Positions 1 to 9,418 of a DNA stretch of 64,000 bases are shown here, one piece after another (position 1 is the first letter of the stretch; each line of letters opens with the position of its first letter). Under the pieces are notes generated by a model. It saw nothing but the letters and a program-made list of their open reading frames with translations, had not been told where the DNA came from and did not search any database. Origin of the DNA: Lysobacteraceae bacterium (GTDB lineage: Bacteria > Pseudomonadota > Gammaproteobacteria > Xanthomonadales > Xanthomonadaceae); the NCBI GenBank assembly GCA_028868545.1, contig JAGWUF010000006.1:1-64000 (forward strand), in the 5' to 3' direction. Position numbers and translations under genes: made by a program.

Positions 1-924
1 CGGAAACAGCAGCGCCTGGTTTGCGGGGGTTAGCTTGCGCAGTTCGCGCAGCAGGCTGGTGGCTTGTCGGGACAACGGAACCCAATGAGGAAGTTTGTTC
101 TTCATGCGTCCGTCAGGGATCTCCCAAACGCCTGCATCAAGATCAATTTCTTCCCACCTGCCGCCGATGATCTCTGTCTTGCGGCAGGTGGTCAGCATCA
201 CCAGCAGCATGGCGACGCGGGTCTGTTCGTTCATCAGGGTCCGATCATCGAGCTTCCTCAGGAACTCACCAATCTGATCCGGAGACAGTGCTGGGTGCTT
301 GGTCTGGTCGCGTTTCTTCAGCACCCGGACCGTCGGCACCGGGTTGGCTGTGATCAGGCCGCTGTCGATCGCGTACTCGAAGATGCTCCAGAGATAGTTG
401 CGCAGGTTGCGCGCGACTTCCGGGGCGCGCTCCTCCACGACCTTGAGTAGTTTCGTGATCTCGACCCGGCTGATATCGCTGATCTGACGTGCCTTGAACT
501 TGGGGAGCAGGTCGTTCCGCAGCTCCCTCTCGCGTTGCTTGAGCGTTGCTGGACGCAGGCCTTTCTCGGTTGCGGCCGACCACTCTGCCGCGATGGCCGC
601 AAAGCTGCCTTTGTCGCGAGCGAGGTTGGCCTGGAAGAGCGCCTGTTTGCGCTGCTTCCGATCCGCCACCGGGTTGATGCCCTGCGACACCAGGCGCCTG
701 GATTCACCGTGGGCTTGGCGGGCTTGGGCAAGCGTGACCTCGGGATAGCTACCCAGCGCATCGAGCCCTTCGACGCCGCCGAGGCGGAATTTGTAGCGCC
801 ACAGCTTTGCCCCCGATGGTTGTACGAGCAGGAACAATCCACCACTGTCCGCGAGCTTGTACGCCTTCTCGGCAGGCTTTGCTGCATTGATCTTGACTGC
901 GGTCAGCATGGGGGAAGCCAGCAT
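1..924 (-). CDS. Tyrosine-type site-specific integrase (P4/DUF4102 N-terminal type), partial, runs off left edge
   Basis: Manual reverse translation: MLASPMLTAVKINAAKPAEKAYKLADSGGLFLLVQPSGAKLWRYKFRLGG...; catalytic-domain start ...LTTCRKTEIIGGRWEEIDLDAGVWEIP...; absent from ORF list because truncated. Alternative start at 909. Confidence 0.9.
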   Translation of the reverse strand, partial: MLASPMLTAVKINAAKPAEKAYKLADSGGLFLLVQPSGAKLWRYKFRLGGVEGLDALGSYPEVTLAQARQAHGESRRLVSQGINPVADRKQRKQALFQANLARDKGSFAAIAAEWSAATEKGLRPATLKQRERELRNDLLPKFKARQISDISRVEITKLLKVVEERAPEVARNLRNYLWSIFEYAIDSGLITANPVPTVRVLKKRDQTKHPALSPDQIGEFLRKLDDRTLMNEQTRVAMLLVMLTTCRKTEIIGGRWEEIDLDAGVWEIPDGRMKNKLPHWVPLSRQATSLLRELRKLTPANQALLFP

Positions 925-937
925 TGGGGCCTCTAGA

Positions 938-959
938 ATACCCCCAGCGATACCCCCAA
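938..959. repeat. Two direct copies of ATACCCCCA (12-bp spacing) just upstream of the integrase start
   Basis: Sequence atacccccagcgatacccccaa read directly. Confidence 0.6.
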
Positions 960-1251
960 TCGAATTGGATGGCGTGAAGTCTCCTGGATGCTTACGGCAT
1001 CACGACTTCGACGAAACAACCTGAAATAAGCTGTTTTCGGTATCCATATAGGACATCCTGAAATCACATGGTTCGTCAGTGCACATTCCAGCTGGCGATT
1101 TTCATGCGGTACCTGACGTGTCGAAACGGCGTGTGCTTTTCCGGAGGCGCTGCAATCGGCGACCCCTGTCACATTCTGTAACAGACGTCCAACATAATTG
1201 CTCCCCGGACACTTTCCGCACGGATGCGGCTCATCCCGGGGAAACCAAATC

Positions 1252-4017
1252 ATGCATTTTCGCCTTTGGCGCCGGCAGGTTCTTGCCTGCGCGCTCACTT
1301 TTGCCTGCACCACCGTCATTGCCGCCGATCTGGGGCATCCCGATCACTACGAATTCGACGCCGTGTTGTCGGTGCCGTTCCGGGCGGTCGGCGCGAACTT
1401 TCCGATCAAGCTCGACTTCGATTACCCCGGCGCGGGCGGTGCGACCCAGGCGGCCTGGATCCTGGACGTGCTGGCGCCCGACGGGAAGCTGATCGGCAGC
1501 GATACCGGCATTGCGCCGCTGGACAACGGTCGCGGCACGGTCACTGGCCGCTGGAACAGCCGCAGCCTGGATGGCAAGGTGCTGGCTCCCGGTTACTACA
1601 CGGTGCGCCTGCGCGCGGTTCCGACGATCGCCCTGCGCGAGGGCGACCGCATGAGCGTGGAGCAGCGCGTGCAGCAGGCGCTCGCCATGTTCGCCGATGA
1701 AGTGGTGGAGCAGCGCTACGACGTGATGCTGGGCCAGGTGCCGAAAGCGCGGATGCCGGCGATGCAGTTGCTGAAAACCGGCCACAGCAGCGGTGCCGCG
1801 ATCGGTGCGGGTGCAGTGCCGCAGGGGGCGGCGACACTGAAGGCCGCGGCCACCGCCAGCCTGCCTTACACCATCTACTACGGCAACCTGCACAGCCAGA
1901 CCAACCACAGCGACGGCGGCACGGCCGTTGCCAGCTGCGCCGGTTCGGAAGTGCCGCAAGGCGGCAGCATGGGCCCGAGCGATGCCTACGCGATGATGAA
2001 GGTCCAGGCCGGCGGCGATTTCCTGCTCACCTCCGAACACAACCACATGTATGACGGCTCGACCGGCACCAACCTCTCCGCGAGCCCGGTGACCGCCAAC
2101 AACCTGTTCGCGTCCGGCCTGTCCGCCGCCGCCAGCTACCGCAGCGCGAATCCGGACTTCATGGCGCTGTACGGCACCGAGTGGGGCGTGATCAGCAACG
2201 GCGGCCACCTCAACATCATCAATCCCGATGCCCTGGCGAGCTGGGAATACAACAGCAGCAACCAGCTGATCGGCAGCGTCGCCACCGTCAAGTCCGATTA
2301 CGCCAACCTGTACGCGACCATGCGGACGCGCGGCTGGATCGGCCAGTTCAACCATCCTTCGACCACGCAGTTCGCGATCGGCGGCATCGGCATGGCGTAC
2401 GACGCCAACGGCGCCGACGTGATGGTGCTGGCGGAAGTCCTCAACAGCTCCGCGTTCTCCACCAACGTCACCCAGACCGAAGCCGGCCGCAGCAGTTACG
2501 TTGCGGCCTGGAACAAGCTGCTGGAGGCGGGGTACCGGGTGGCACCGACCACCAACCAGGACAACCATTGCGCCAACTGGGGCCTGAGCTTCACCAACCG
2601 CACCGGCGTGCTGTTGCCCAGCGACGCCGCGTTGACCACCGCCAACTTCTACGACGCCCTGCGTGCGCGCCGCGTGTTCGCCAGCGAGGACCGCACCAGC
2701 CAGCTGGTACTGACCGGCAACGGCAACGTGATGGGCATGAGCTTCGCCAACAGCGGCAGCCTCACCCTGGCGGCGAACTTCGCCAGCGCCAGCGGGCAGA
2801 CCGCGCAGCGCGTGCAGTTCTTCGAAGGCGTGCCGGGTCGCAACGGCACCGTCACCCAGCTCACCGAAGGCAGCGGCAGCTATACCTTCACCCCCGCGAC
2901 CGGCAAGCACTTCTACTACGCCCAGGTCACCCAGGCGAACGGCTTGCGGCTCTGGTCGGCCCCGATCTGGGTCGACCAGGGGGGCACTCCGCCGGTCGAC
3001 ACCACCCCGCCGACGGTCAGCGCCAGCGTGACCGGCAGCAGCGGCACCATCAACCTGTCAACCATCACGTCCGACAACGTCGGTGTCACCCGGGTCGAGT
3101 TCTACATCGATGGCGCGCTGGTCGGTGCCGTGACCAACCCGCCATTCGCGATGACCTACGATTCGACCACGCTGGCCAATGGCAGCCACAGCCTGACCGC
3201 CAAGGCTTTTGATGCGGCTGGCAACAACACGACCTCCACTGCGGTCGCGTTCAACATCAGCAATGTCACCGCCGACACCACGGCGCCAACCGTGAGTTCC
3301 AGCGTGAGCGGCACCTCGGGCACCATCACGCTGTCCGCCACCGCATCCGACAATGTCGGCGTCACCAAGGTGGAGTTCCTCGTCGATGGCGTGCTCAAGG
3401 GCAGCGACACCACGGCGCCGTACGCAATGACCCTGGACTCGACCACCCTGGCCAACGGCAGCCACACCCTGACCGCCAAGGCCTATGATGCCGCCAACAA
3501 CGTCGGCACCTCCACCGCGGTCGCGTTCTCGGTCGACAACAGCGCGCCGGCGGTGGAACGTCTCCTCAACGGCAGCTTCGAGTCGGGCAAGACCAGCTGG
3601 GCGGCGTCGAGCGGCGTGATCACCAACAGCAGCACGTACGCGGCCAGGACCGGCACCTGGAAGGCCTGGCTGAACGGCTATGGCAAGGCCAATACCGAAT
3701 ACGTGTACCAGTCGGTGGCGATCCCGGCGACCGCCACCAGCGCCACGCTCACGTTCTGGTTGCGCGTGGCGAGCAACGAAACCACCACCACCGCGGCCTA
3801 CGACACCCTCAAGATCCAGGTGCGCAACGGCAGCAATGCCGTGCTGGCCACGCTGGCCACGTACTCGAACCTCAACAAGGGCAGCAGCTACGTGCAACGC
3901 ACGTTCGACGTCAGTGCCTACAAGGGGCAGACGATCCGCGTGTATTTCGAAGGCGTCGAGGGTGCGCAGGTCGCGACGTCGTTCATCGTGGACGACGTGT
4001 CGCTGATGACGAAGTAA
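1252..4017 (+). CDS. Secreted PHP/CehA-McbA-like metallohydrolase domain protein with two bacterial Ig-like repeats and a C-terminal jelly-roll-like domain
   Basis: Signal peptide MHFRLWRRQVLACALTFACTTVIA; YYGNLHSQTNHSDGG...LLTSEHNHMYDG...IGQFNHPS; two DTTxPTVSxSVxGxSGTIxLS...ANGSHxLTAKAxDAAxN repeats. Confidence 0.75.
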   Translation: MHFRLWRRQVLACALTFACTTVIAADLGHPDHYEFDAVLSVPFRAVGANFPIKLDFDYPGAGGATQAAWILDVLAPDGKLIGSDTGIAPLDNGRGTVTGRWNSRSLDGKVLAPGYYTVRLRAVPTIALREGDRMSVEQRVQQALAMFADEVVEQRYDVMLGQVPKARMPAMQLLKTGHSSGAAIGAGAVPQGAATLKAAATASLPYTIYYGNLHSQTNHSDGGTAVASCAGSEVPQGGSMGPSDAYAMMKVQAGGDFLLTSEHNHMYDGSTGTNLSASPVTANNLFASGLSAAASYRSANPDFMALYGTEWGVISNGGHLNIINPDALASWEYNSSNQLIGSVATVKSDYANLYATMRTRGWIGQFNHPSTTQFAIGGIGMAYDANGADVMVLAEVLNSSAFSTNVTQTEAGRSSYVAAWNKLLEAGYRVAPTTNQDNHCANWGLSFTNRTGVLLPSDAALTTANFYDALRARRVFASEDRTSQLVLTGNGNVMGMSFANSGSLTLAANFASASGQTAQRVQFFEGVPGRNGTVTQLTEGSGSYTFTPATGKHFYYAQVTQANGLRLWSAPIWVDQGGTPPVDTTPPTVSASVTGSSGTINLSTITSDNVGVTRVEFYIDGALVGAVTNPPFAMTYDSTTLANGSHSLTAKAFDAAGNNTTSTAVAFNISNVTADTTAPTVSSSVSGTSGTITLSATASDNVGVTKVEFLVDGVLKGSDTTAPYAMTLDSTTLANGSHTLTAKAYDAANNVGTSTAVAFSVDNSAPAVERLLNGSFESGKTSWAASSGVITNSSTYAARTGTWKAWLNGYGKANTEYVYQSVAIPATATSATLTFWLRVASNETTTTAAYDTLKIQVRNGSNAVLATLATYSNLNKGSSYVQRTFDVSAYKGQTIRVYFEGVEGAQVATSFIVDDVSLMTK
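2998..3546 (+). repeat. Two tandem ~92-codon Ig-like repeats inside the secreted PHP-like protein
   Basis: Repeat 1 ~2998-3273 and repeat 2 ~3274-3546; shared DNVGVTxVEFxxDG, DSTTLANGSHxLTAKA. Confidence 0.8.
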
Positions 4018-4041
4018 GCGAAGTAAAGGGCATCTCGCCTG

Positions 4042-4073
4042 AAAGCCGCGCCGCTCCGGCGCGGCTTTTTTTT
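4042..4073 (+). terminator. Rho-independent terminator after 1252..4017 CDS
   Basis: aaagccgcgccgctccggcgcggcttttttt: GC stem followed by T-run. Confidence 0.85.
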
Positions 4074-4141
4074 GGCTCTTCACCCAAGTCCGGACAACAC
4101 CGCCAGACTGCAGGCTGCCGGCCTGGCGGCGCTGTGAGACC

Positions 4142-5059
4142 TCAATACCCCGCCGCGTCGAGTGCGACTTCGGCGGCGCCGCGACCGATGTCGATCAGCT
4201 CGCCGGCACGCCAGAATTCGTAGAACTCGCAGGCATCGCGCGGAATGTGGATCAGCAGTTCCGGCGGTTCCAGTGCCAGCTGCACGCGACCGATGCGTTC
4301 CTGCATGGTATCCAGCGAACGGGTCATCACCTCCATCAGGCCGAAGTGATGCGTTGGCATGCCGGTTTCGTCATCGTCGCCGAAGTGCTCCTCCCACCAG
4401 CGCGCCAGGATGCCGGGGGCGCTTTGTCCTTCGCTGGCATCGGCGTCGCGGACGGGGGTTTCGGCACGCTCCTGCGGCCGGCTGTGGATGTCCACCGCAA
4501 TCACCCGATGCGGGCCGGCCAGCCGGGTGGCGGTGATCGGCAGCGGGGCCAGCAAGCCGCCATCCACCAGTTCCATGCCGCCGATACTCAACGGGGTGAA
4601 GATGCCGGGGATGGCGAACGAGGCGCGCAGGGCGTCCCACAGATCGCCGTGGCGCAACCAGACTTCGCGCTGGGATTTCAGGTCCACCGCCACCGCGGTG
4701 AAGTCGATCGGAAGCTCTTCGATGCGCGGCTCGCCGATGACCTCGCGCAGGGTGCGCACCAGCCGGTTGCCGGTGAACATGGCCGGCCGGCCCATGCCCG
4801 GATCCAGCAGGCGCAGCATCTGGCTGCGCGTGGTGGCGCACATCCAGTCGCGCAGTTCGCTCAATTTGCCGGCGGCGAAGCAGCCGCCGACCAGCGCCCC
4901 GCACGAGGTGCCGGCCACGGCCGTGACATACAGGCCACGGGCCTGCAGCACTTCGATCACCCCGATCTGCGCCAGCCCGCGCGCGCCGCCGCCGCCCAGC
5001 GCCAGCACGATCGAGGCGTCGCGGCTGTCGTCATTGACCGGGCGCGCAGCAACCGGCAT
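4142..5059 (-). CDS. Patatin-like phospholipase family protein (RssA-like)
   Basis: ALGGGGARGLAQIGVIEVL, GTSCGAL (GxSxG), VDGGLLAPLP (DGG). Confidence 0.88.
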   Translation of the reverse strand: MPVAARPVNDDSRDASIVLALGGGGARGLAQIGVIEVLQARGLYVTAVAGTSCGALVGGCFAAGKLSELRDWMCATTRSQMLRLLDPGMGRPAMFTGNRLVRTLREVIGEPRIEELPIDFTAVAVDLKSQREVWLRHGDLWDALRASFAIPGIFTPLSIGGMELVDGGLLAPLPITATRLAGPHRVIAVDIHSRPQERAETPVRDADASEGQSAPGILARWWEEHFGDDDETGMPTHHFGLMEVMTRSLDTMQERIGRVQLALEPPELLIHIPRDACEFYEFWRAGELIDIGRGAAEVALDAAGY

Positions 5060-6030
5060 CAGTCGTCCTCGTAATTGGCAATGGCCAGTTGCAGATGGCT
5101 GCGCAATTGTTCGCGCAACGATCGGGGTTCGATGATCTCGGCGTCGGCGCCGTAATGCAGCACGTCCATCAGCAATTCGCGCGGCACCGAATACGGCACC
5201 TTCAATTCATAGCTGCCATCGGCCAGATGCCGGCCCTGCTGCTGCGAATGCCAGTGCTCGTCGGCCACCCAGCGCGCCGCCTGCGGGCTGAAACGAATGG
5301 TGGCCCAGCCCTTGGGGATGCCGGAAAAAATGCCGTAGCTGGCGGCCAGATGGGCGTCCAGCGCCGCATCATCGACGTCGTGGAGGTCGCCTTCGGCAAA
5401 CCGCACGGCCGACATGCGGTCGATGGAAAAGCTGCGCAGCGCCTCGCGATCATGGTCCCAGGCATCCAGATACCAGTTGTCGCGGTAGTGCGTGAGCCGC
5501 TGCGGGCTGACCGTGCGCCGGGTTTTCTGGTTGGTGGAGCGGGCCCGGTAATCGAAGGCCAACCCCCGCCGCTCCAGCACGCTGGAAGCCACGATGCGGA
5601 AGCCGTGCTCGTCCATCCTGCGGCCGCGATGCGGGATCACCCGCACCCGCTGCAGCGGCAGCGGCTTGTTGCCGGCATGGGTGCTCAACAGCTTGTCCAC
5701 CCGTTGCTGCAAGGGCGCCAATGCCTGCGACAACATGCCGCCGCTGCTGCGCGCCAGCAATTGCTGCGCTGCCAGCAGGGCATGCAGTTCTTCCGAATTC
5801 AGCCACAGGCCGGGCAACTCGAAACGCTCGGTCTCGGCTTTGTCGTAGCCGTAGCCGGCCTCACCATCGCCCACCACCGGCGCCATCAGCGCGTCACGCA
5901 GGAAGGCGATGTCGCGGTACACGGTGGCGCGGGAGCAGCCCAGGTCGTCCTGCAGCTGGGCCACGGTGACCGGACGACGGGCCGCCTGCAGATGGCGGTG
6001 GATGGCGATGATGCGTTCATAGCGTTCCAT
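5059..6030 (-). CDS. HTH + WYL-domain transcriptional regulator (YafY-like)
   Basis: MERYERIIAIHRHLQAARRPVTVAQLQDDLGCSRATVYRDIAFLRDAL ... LAFDYRARSTNQKTRRTVSPQRLTHYRDNWYLDAWDHDREALRSFSIDRM. Confidence 0.9.
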   Translation of the reverse strand: MERYERIIAIHRHLQAARRPVTVAQLQDDLGCSRATVYRDIAFLRDALMAPVVGDGEAGYGYDKAETERFELPGLWLNSEELHALLAAQQLLARSSGGMLSQALAPLQQRVDKLLSTHAGNKPLPLQRVRVIPHRGRRMDEHGFRIVASSVLERRGLAFDYRARSTNQKTRRTVSPQRLTHYRDNWYLDAWDHDREALRSFSIDRMSAVRFAEGDLHDVDDAALDAHLAASYGIFSGIPKGWATIRFSPQAARWVADEHWHSQQQGRHLADGSYELKVPYSVPRELLMDVLHYGADAEIIEPRSLREQLRSHLQLAIANYEDD

Positions 6031-6118
6031 CGCCCGATTATGCGTCAGCGCCCGCCTGCGTGGACGCGGGCAGGCGCGCAGTCATCCGCCGGCCACGCGC
6101 GCCGGGTATGATGCGGCC

Positions 6119-6766
6119 ATGCTCGCCGCTGCCACCCCTCTGATGCTGTGGCTGGCGCTGTCCGCGCCGCCCGCCGTCACCACCCCGGCACCGCTGCCCC
6201 TGTTGCAGCCGGCGGTGGCGCAGCGCCTGGTCGATCCACCCCGTTGCCTTGCCGCGCACTGCCTGCATGGCGAATGGCAGCAGGCGGCGCTGGTCAGCAT
6301 TCCCGCCGGCCAGCGTCGCATCGACGCCGAGGATCTGCCCGGCAGCGGCAGCCGCCTGCGCCTGGCCAGCAGCCGCAGCGACTGGCTCAAGGCCCAGGGC
6401 AACAAGGCCCGGCTGGGGATGCAGTACGGCACCCAGGCGATGCAGACTCGGGACACCAGTCTGAAGATGTCGGTGGACACCGGCTATCGCATGAAGGGCT
6501 ATGCCGATGACGGCATTGCCGGAACCGGGCCGATCCTGCGCGGGCAGGTGGAGTGGCAGCAGGCATTGGGCAAGCGCACCCGCCTGTCGCAGACCACCCG
6601 GGTGGAAACCGGCCAGCAAGGGGCCTATCTGCGCAACAGCCTGCAGTTGAAGACCCAGCTGCAGCCGAAACTGACCTTGAGCACGGGGGTCGAGCTGTCG
6701 CGTGACAGCCATCTGGCCGGGCGCAACAAGACCGACGCCAGCATGAACCTGCGTTACGCGTTCTGA
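6119..6766 (+). CDS. Exported hypothetical protein with repetitive, beta-barrel-like C-terminus
   Basis: 215-aa ORF with hydrophobic N-terminus; alternating pattern TRLSQTTRVETGQQGAYLRNSLQLKTQLQPKLTLSTGVELSRDSH...MNLRYAF ending in Phe. Confidence 0.6.
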   Translation: MLAAATPLMLWLALSAPPAVTTPAPLPLLQPAVAQRLVDPPRCLAAHCLHGEWQQAALVSIPAGQRRIDAEDLPGSGSRLRLASSRSDWLKAQGNKARLGMQYGTQAMQTRDTSLKMSVDTGYRMKGYADDGIAGTGPILRGQVEWQQALGKRTRLSQTTRVETGQQGAYLRNSLQLKTQLQPKLTLSTGVELSRDSHLAGRNKTDASMNLRYAF

Positions 6767-6786
6767 TATTTCCCTGTTTCCCGCGC

Positions 6787-7701
6787 TCAACCCGCGTCGA
6801 TCAGGGCCCGCGCACCCTGCGCCAGCAAGGCTTCCGCCACCACATTGCCCAGCGCTTCCGGGGCATCGGCTGCCGCGTGTGCCTGCGCGCGGATGCACTG
6901 CCCGTCGCGTGCAGACCCCACCAGCCCTTGCAACTGCAACTGCTCGCCCGTCAGCGTGGCCAGCGCCGCCACCGGCACATGGCAGCTGCCATGCAGGGCC
7001 AGGTTCATCGCCCGCTCGGCGCGCACGCAGGTCCGGGTGACGGCATCGTCCAGCGCCGCGCACAAGACCCGGGTGGCCGCATCGTCGTCCCGGCATTCAA
7101 TGGCAATGGCCCCTTGCGCCGGTGCCGGCAACCACTGCGGGGCGTCCAGCCGGGCGCGAATGCGGCCCGCGAAGCCCAGCCGTTGCAGGCCGGCACAAGC
7201 CAGCACGATGGCGTCGTAGTCGCCGGCATCGAGTTTGGCCAGGCGCGTGTTGACGTTGCCGCGCAGGTCGCGCAATTGCAGATCCGGGCGCAGCGCCCGC
7301 AGCTGGGCTTGCCGGCGCAACGAGGATGTGCCCACGCAGGCACCCGGCGGCAGTGCCGCGAGCGCGGCGAACCGCGGGCTGACGAAGGCATCGGCATGGT
7401 CGGCGCGGGCCAGCACGGCGGCCAGCGCGAAGCCCGGCTCCAACTGCATCGGCACGTCTTTCAGCGAATGCACCGCGCAGTCGGCGTCGCCGCGCTGCAT
7501 GGCCAGTTCGAGTTCTTTCAGGAACAACCCCTTGCCGCCAATCGCCGCCAGCGAGCGATCCAGGATTTCATCGCCCCGGGTGGACAGCGGCACCAGTTCG
7601 ACCTGCAGGCCGGGGTGGGCAGTGCGCAATCGGTTGGCAACATGTTCGGTCTGCCACAGGGCAAGCGGGCTTTTGCGGGTGGCGATGCGCAGCACGGTCA
7701 T
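6787..7701 (-). CDS. hemC: Hydroxymethylbilane synthase (porphobilinogen deaminase)
   Basis: [86 protein letters not shown]. Confidence 0.97.
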   Translation of the reverse strand: MTVLRIATRKSPLALWQTEHVANRLRTAHPGLQVELVPLSTRGDEILDRSLAAIGGKGLFLKELELAMQRGDADCAVHSLKDVPMQLEPGFALAAVLARADHADAFVSPRFAALAALPPGACVGTSSLRRQAQLRALRPDLQLRDLRGNVNTRLAKLDAGDYDAIVLACAGLQRLGFAGRIRARLDAPQWLPAPAQGAIAIECRDDDAATRVLCAALDDAVTRTCVRAERAMNLALHGSCHVPVAALATLTGEQLQLQGLVGSARDGQCIRAQAHAAADAPEALGNVVAEALLAQGARALIDAG

Positions 7702-7718
7702 GCGCCCATTATCGCCAT

Positions 7719-7757
7719 TTGTGACGGGCCATTGTGACGGGCCATTGTGGCGGGCCC
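7719..7757. repeat. Three tandem 13-bp repeats (TTGTGACGGGCCA) between hemC and the algR-like gene
   Basis: ttgtgacgggcca / ttgtgacgggcca / ttgtggcgggccc read directly. Confidence 0.8.
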
Positions 7758-7783
7758 TTGTGCGCCACCACGGGCGCGACGCC

Positions 7784-8524
7784 TCACAGATGCCGCAGGG
7801 TCTCGCGCAACTGGGTCAGGCTGCGCCGGCTGACCTCCAGCGGCGGCCCGCCATGCCGCAGCACCGCGTGCACATGGCCTTCGGGTGAGCGCCGCAGCTC
7901 GGTGATTTCCTCGCGCGCCACCAGGCAATTGCGATGGATGCGGACGAAGCGTTCGGCGAATTCGGCTTCCAGCGATTTCAGCGACTCCTCGATCAGATCC
8001 TCGCCGCGCGCATGGTGCACCACCACGTATTTCTCGTCGGCCTGCAGATAGCGAATCTCGTCCACCGGGATCATCCGCAAATGCCCGCCCAGCCGCGCGC
8101 ACAGCTGACTGCGCGCCCTGGCCTCGTCGCTGCGTGCGGAGCCGCGCCCGGCCAGGAAGGTGCGCACCTTCTCCAGCGCCAGCGCCAGCCGCTCGCTGCG
8201 CACCGGCTTGACCAGATAGTCCAGTGCCTGGGCCTCGAAGGCCGACAGTGCATGCGCATCGTAGGCGGTGCAGAACACCACCGCCGGGCGCGGCTGCAGC
8301 GCAGCCAGCGCACGCGCCGCCTCCAGCCCGTCCATGCCGGGCATGGCGATGTCCAGCAGCACCAGATCCGGCTGCAGCTGCGCACAGGCAGCCAATGCCG
8401 CCCGGCCATCACCGGCTTCGCCCACCACCGTGACCTGCGGCAGTGCGGCCAGCAGGTTGATCAAACGCGCACGCGCCAGCGGTTCGTCATCGACGACCAG
8501 TACACGCATCGCAACTGCGTTCAT
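7784..8524 (-). CDS. algR: LytTR-family response regulator (AlgR-like)
   Basis: [20 protein letters not shown] receiver; [16 protein letters not shown]-terminal Lyt[66 protein letters not shown]. Confidence 0.9.
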   Translation of the reverse strand: MNAVAMRVLVVDDEPLARARLINLLAALPQVTVVGEAGDGRAALAACAQLQPDLVLLDIAMPGMDGLEAARALAALQPRPAVVFCTAYDAHALSAFEAQALDYLVKPVRSERLALALEKVRTFLAGRGSARSDEARARSQLCARLGGHLRMIPVDEIRYLQADEKYVVVHHARGEDLIEESLKSLEAEFAERFVRIHRNCLVAREEITELRRSPEGHVHAVLRHGGPPLEVSRRSLTQLRETLRHL

Positions 8525-8593
8525 GGCGGACTCTCCGTGGCCCGCGGGGCAGGCTCGACCCGATGTTAGCCGCGCAGGGCGGCCAGCGTCACC

Positions 8594-9274
8594 TCAGCCG
8601 GCGGCGAAACGCGCCTGCATCCAGTCTCCCAAATGCGCGATTTCCTCGGCGCACACCGCGTGCTGCATCGGATAGCGCCGCCATTGCACGGCAAACCCCA
8701 GCGCGGCCATCGCCTTCGCGCTGGCTTCACCGGCGGTCGGCGGCACCACCGGGTCGAATACGCCGTGGGCCATGAACAGGGGTTGCTGCGCGGCCGGCGA
8801 CGCCAGTGCCGCCTGCGCCTGTTCCGGCGTCATCGGCAGATAGGTGGACAGCGCGATCAGGCCGGCCAGCGGTTGCTGGCGTACCAGACCTGCCGCCAGC
8901 GTCACCGCCCCGCCTTGCGAAAACCCGGCCAGCAGGATGCGGTGCGGCGGAATGCCGCGCTCGCCTTCGCGGGCGATCAGGGCTTCGACCTGCGCCACCG
9001 ATTCGGCCACACCGGCGCGGTCGGCGCGCAGGGCCAGATCGCCGAAATCGAAACCGGTGATGTCGTACCACGCCCGCATCCGTGCCCCGCCATTGATCGT
9101 CACTGCGCGCACCGGCGCATGTGGAAACACGAAGCGCAAGGCGGGCCAGTCCTTGCCCACCAGCTCCGCGACGATCGGCGCGAAATCGTGCCCGTCCGCC
9201 CCCAGGCCGTGCAGCCAGATCACGCTCCATTGCGGCGCCGGGCCGGTTTCTTGTTCGACGGTGTCCAGCAGCAT
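8594..9274 (-). CDS. Phospholipase/carboxylesterase family alpha/beta hydrolase
   Basis: VIWLHGLGADGHDFAPIV, LAGFSQGGAVTLAAGL, HGVFDPVVPP. Confidence 0.92.
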   Translation of the reverse strand: MLLDTVEQETGPAPQWSVIWLHGLGADGHDFAPIVAELVGKDWPALRFVFPHAPVRAVTINGGARMRAWYDITGFDFGDLALRADRAGVAESVAQVEALIAREGERGIPPHRILLAGFSQGGAVTLAAGLVRQQPLAGLIALSTYLPMTPEQAQAALASPAAQQPLFMAHGVFDPVVPPTAGEASAKAMAALGFAVQWRRYPMQHAVCAEEIAHLGDWMQARFAAG

Positions 9275-9418
9275 GAGGGGCGTTCCGTGGCGGGAGGCCG
9301 GCCATTATCCGGTGCAGACTGCCCGCCGGGGAATCGATGCCGACCCCGGAGCCCCCGAAGGTGCCGGATTTTGTCGTTGCAGCTTGCGGCAGGCTGTGCC
9401 GCCATGCATCGTGGCCCC

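Noticed and set aside
933-1250. Possible tRNA or att site next to the integrase
   Set aside because: No cloverleaf or CCA-type tRNA end recognised; att core cannot be defined without the other end of the element
1231-2910. Long minus-strand ORF (559 aa) opposite the secreted PHP-like protein
   Set aside because: Antisense shadow ORF of a GC-rich gene; low-complexity Ala/Arg/Gly/His-rich translation, no recognisable domain
4142-6030. CBASS-like or other phage-defence locus
   Set aside because: Only a patatin and a WYL regulator; no CD-NTase, no accessory genes; patatin looks RssA-like
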